From NCBI RefSeq assembly GCF_004684905.1, contig NZ_SRJC01000003.1, forward strand, positions 124,001 through 188,000: 64,000 nt of DNA, written 5' to 3'. Shown one piece after another: positions 62,882 through 64,000 of this stretch. The translations under genes were made by a program, and so were the position numbers. The DNA is from Halobacillus salinus (GTDB lineage: Bacteria; Bacillota; Bacilli; Bacillales; Halobacillaceae). A model generated the notes under the pieces. That model saw nothing but the letters and a program-made list of their open reading frames with translations, did no database searches and was not told the DNA's origin. Position 1 is the stretch's first letter; every line of letters begins with the position of its first letter.

Positions 62882-62960
62882 GCTCACCCCTCACTTTCTC
62901 TCCTATTGTTTATCCCAATTTAAAAAAGGGAAACTATTCTTTTCAGAAGGAGGCTGTATT

Positions 62961-63611
62961 ATGACATATAAAGCATACGTTTTTGATGCGTACGGAACGC
63001 TCTTCGATGTGCATTCCGTCATGGAAAAAATACATGAATTCTTTCCCGACCAGGGGGACGAAATCAGCAAGGAGTGGCGGTCACGGCAAGTGCATTACTT
63101 CCTCGTGCGTCAACTGATCGATGCTTACCGACCGTTCAGCGAAATCACCGAGTGGGCGCTGAAAGATGCCTTACTCTATAGTGGTGTGAACGCTAAGCCT
63201 GATATGGTGGCAGACCTTATGCGGGAGTATGAGCAATTGACGCCGTATGAAGAGGTAAACTCCCTAAAGCAACGATTCCCCGATCGTACGCTGACCATTT
63301 TTTCAAACGGGACAAACGCGATGCTCGAGCCATTACTTGAGCACAATGACCTTACGGATACGTTCGGATTATTGAGTGCCGACGCACCGAAAGTCTACAA
63401 ACCGCACCCTGATGCGTACCACTATGCGCAAGAACAGTTAGGGTTAGAAAAAGAAGAGATCCTCTTCTTCTCAAGCAATCCTTGGGACATTACGGGAGCA
63501 GCATCGTACGGCTTCCACACGGCCTGGGTCAACCGAAAGGAACAAAAGTGGCCTGAACTCGGGATGGAACCGACACACATCCTCAACGATTTAACGGACA
63601 TTCCTAAATAA
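62961..63611 (+). CDS. Haloacid dehalogenase-like hydrolase, type II
   Basis: A 216-residue HAD-superfamily enzyme. Motif I is AYVFDAYGTLFDVHS with the nucleophile Asp; motif II TIFSNGTNAM; motif III KVYKPHPDAYHY with the catalytic Lys; and a final FFSSNPWDITGAASYGF, the SSN-WD signature of L-2-haloacid dehalogenases. It may act on a 2-haloacid, or on a phosphate ester, since family assignment does not prove the substrate. AGAAGGAGG precedes the ATG at 62961; an upstream start overlaps the divergent gene and is rejected. Confidence 0.88.
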   Translation: MTYKAYVFDAYGTLFDVHSVMEKIHEFFPDQGDEISKEWRSRQVHYFLVRQLIDAYRPFSEITEWALKDALLYSGVNAKPDMVADLMREYEQLTPYEEVNSLKQRFPDRTLTIFSNGTNAMLEPLLEHNDLTDTFGLLSADAPKVYKPHPDAYHYAQEQLGLEKEEILFFSSNPWDITGAASYGFHTAWVNRKEQKWPELGMEPTHILNDLTDIPK

Positions 63612-63640
63612 TAATCAATTGAACGCCTTCCGCAGTATGA

Positions 63641-63667
63641 AGTCAGCCACTTGGCTGGCTTTTTTGT
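63641..63667 (+). terminator. Terminator of the haloacid dehalogenase-like gene
   Basis: AGTCAGCC / GGCTGGCT forms an 8-bp stem (one G-U pair) with a 4-nt loop followed by TTTTTGTTTG, 29 bp after the stop. Confidence 0.85.
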
Positions 63668-63701
63668 TTGTAATTTAATATGCCTCCTCTCGATTTTTTC
63701 C

Positions 63702-63779
63702 ATATTGAAACAATATAAATTGCCCTTTATATCTTTTCGATATATAATGATACAGCATTAAATTATATCTTGAAGATAT
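63702..63779 (+). promoter_or_regulatory. padR promoter with repeated dyad operators
   Basis: TTGCCC (63720-63725) and TATAAT (63743-63748) are 17 bp apart. Two dyads share ATATC-N5-GATAT: one at 63729-63743 overlaps the start of the -10, the other at 63765-63779 lies downstream in an 8-1-8 palindrome. A third dyad, ATATTG-AAA-CAATAT, is at 63702-63716 just before the -35. They are placed for autorepression by the PadR protein that follows. Confidence 0.65.
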
Positions 63780-63794
63780 AAAAAGGAGGATTTT

Positions 63795-64000
63795 ATGTAC
63801 GAATTATTTATTTTAGGCGAACTGATGGATAAGCCCATGCACGGCTATTTGCTGCAGCATGTTTTAGATAAGGTGGTAGGACCGAACCGAAAAATCAGCT
63901 GGGGAGTGTTGTACCCGCTCATTCAAAGGATGACAAAGGAAGAGCTTATAGAACAGCATATCCAGGAAGAAGGGGGCCGCGGGCGTCCCAAGAAAAACCT
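63795..64000 (+). CDS. PadR-family transcriptional regulator, cut by the window end
   Basis: The first 68 codons are visible: MYELFILGELMDKPMHGYLL, then a helical winged-helix segment with ISWGVLYPLIQRM and EGGRGRPKKN, the recognisable PadR N-terminal domain (the usual SxGTLYPxLxxL here reads SWGVLYPLIQRM). AAAAGGAGG precedes the ATG. PadR regulators usually control a nearby transporter or detoxification gene, presumably to the right. The rest lies outside the window. Confidence 0.85.
   Translation, partial: MYELFILGELMDKPMHGYLLQHVLDKVVGPNRKISWGVLYPLIQRMTKEELIEQHIQEEGGRGRPKKN

Overview
The window is chromosomal DNA of a low-to-moderate G+C Gram-positive bacterium of the family Bacillaceae. 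The evidence is conserved synteny: cggR-gap-pgk-tpiA-gpmI-eno, yvcI-rapZ-yvcK-whiA-crh, hprK-lgt-yvoD-ppaX-yvoF, yvlB-yvlD, yojF-bshB2 and uvrB-uvrA. Firmicute-only functions (Crh, HPrK/P, a CtsR-type operator, bacillithiol synthesis, GlpP) agree. Many proteins look acidic, which would suit a moderate halophile such as Halobacillus or Pontibacillus, but the genus cannot be fixed from the sequence. I see no prophage, insertion sequence, rRNA or CRISPR array.

Layout. Positions 1-1090 hold secG, the start of a leftward gene cut by the window edge, and an unrecognised gene with a Fur-type operator. Positions 1111-7092 hold a fructose PTS operon (fruR-fruK-fruA) followed directly by the general PTS genes ptsH and ptsI, then a small membrane protein. 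Positions 7105-15777 hold a nitroreductase, a DUF218 protein, the complete lower-glycolysis operon read leftward from a CggR-type operator, and a glutaredoxin-like protein. Positions 15814-17285 hold a small unknown gene, tRNA-Arg(CCG) and clpP. Positions 17343-23355 hold crh, whiA, yvcK, rapZ, a NUDIX gene, trxB and a TPR protein. Positions 23555-30097 hold a histidine operon (hisZGDBHAF-hisIE). After an AidB-like acyl-CoA dehydrogenase and a membrane protein come glycerol catabolism (glpD, glpK, glpF, glpP) and the carbon-regulation operon headed by hprK (33175-42002). Positions 42055-49872 hold yvlD-yvlB, bacillithiol deacetylase genes and uvrBA. Positions 49902-55223 encode a three-gene phosphorelay (hybrid kinase, single receiver, HPt-REC-GGDEF-REC). 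The right end holds prfC, a SWIM/SNF2 helicase, ctaA, a YdjM-like membrane protein, a haloacid-dehalogenase-type protein and the start of a PadR regulator.

The genes form a carbon-control neighbourhood. EI and HPr drive fructose uptake. HPrK/P phosphorylates Ser46 of HPr and Crh; PpaX removes the pyrophosphate made when HPrK/P dephosphorylates HPr. CggR senses glycolytic flux. GlpP, apparently co-transcribed with hprK, should act on the terminator hairpins in front of glpD and glpF.

The most interesting unexplained structures are two arrays of a degenerate repeat with an almost invariant 52-bp period (60878-61284 on +, 42111-42309 on -). Each lies directly downstream of a gene in that gene's orientation, and each unit carries a 25-nt imperfect dyad followed by a T-rich stretch. 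Second are two copies (33010-33125 and 55518-55634) of a ~116-bp structured element whose terminal stems differ in sequence but both pair perfectly, around a conserved core. Others are a Fur-type box in front of an unknown gene, a terminator in the leader of prfC, and paired dyads in the padR promoter.
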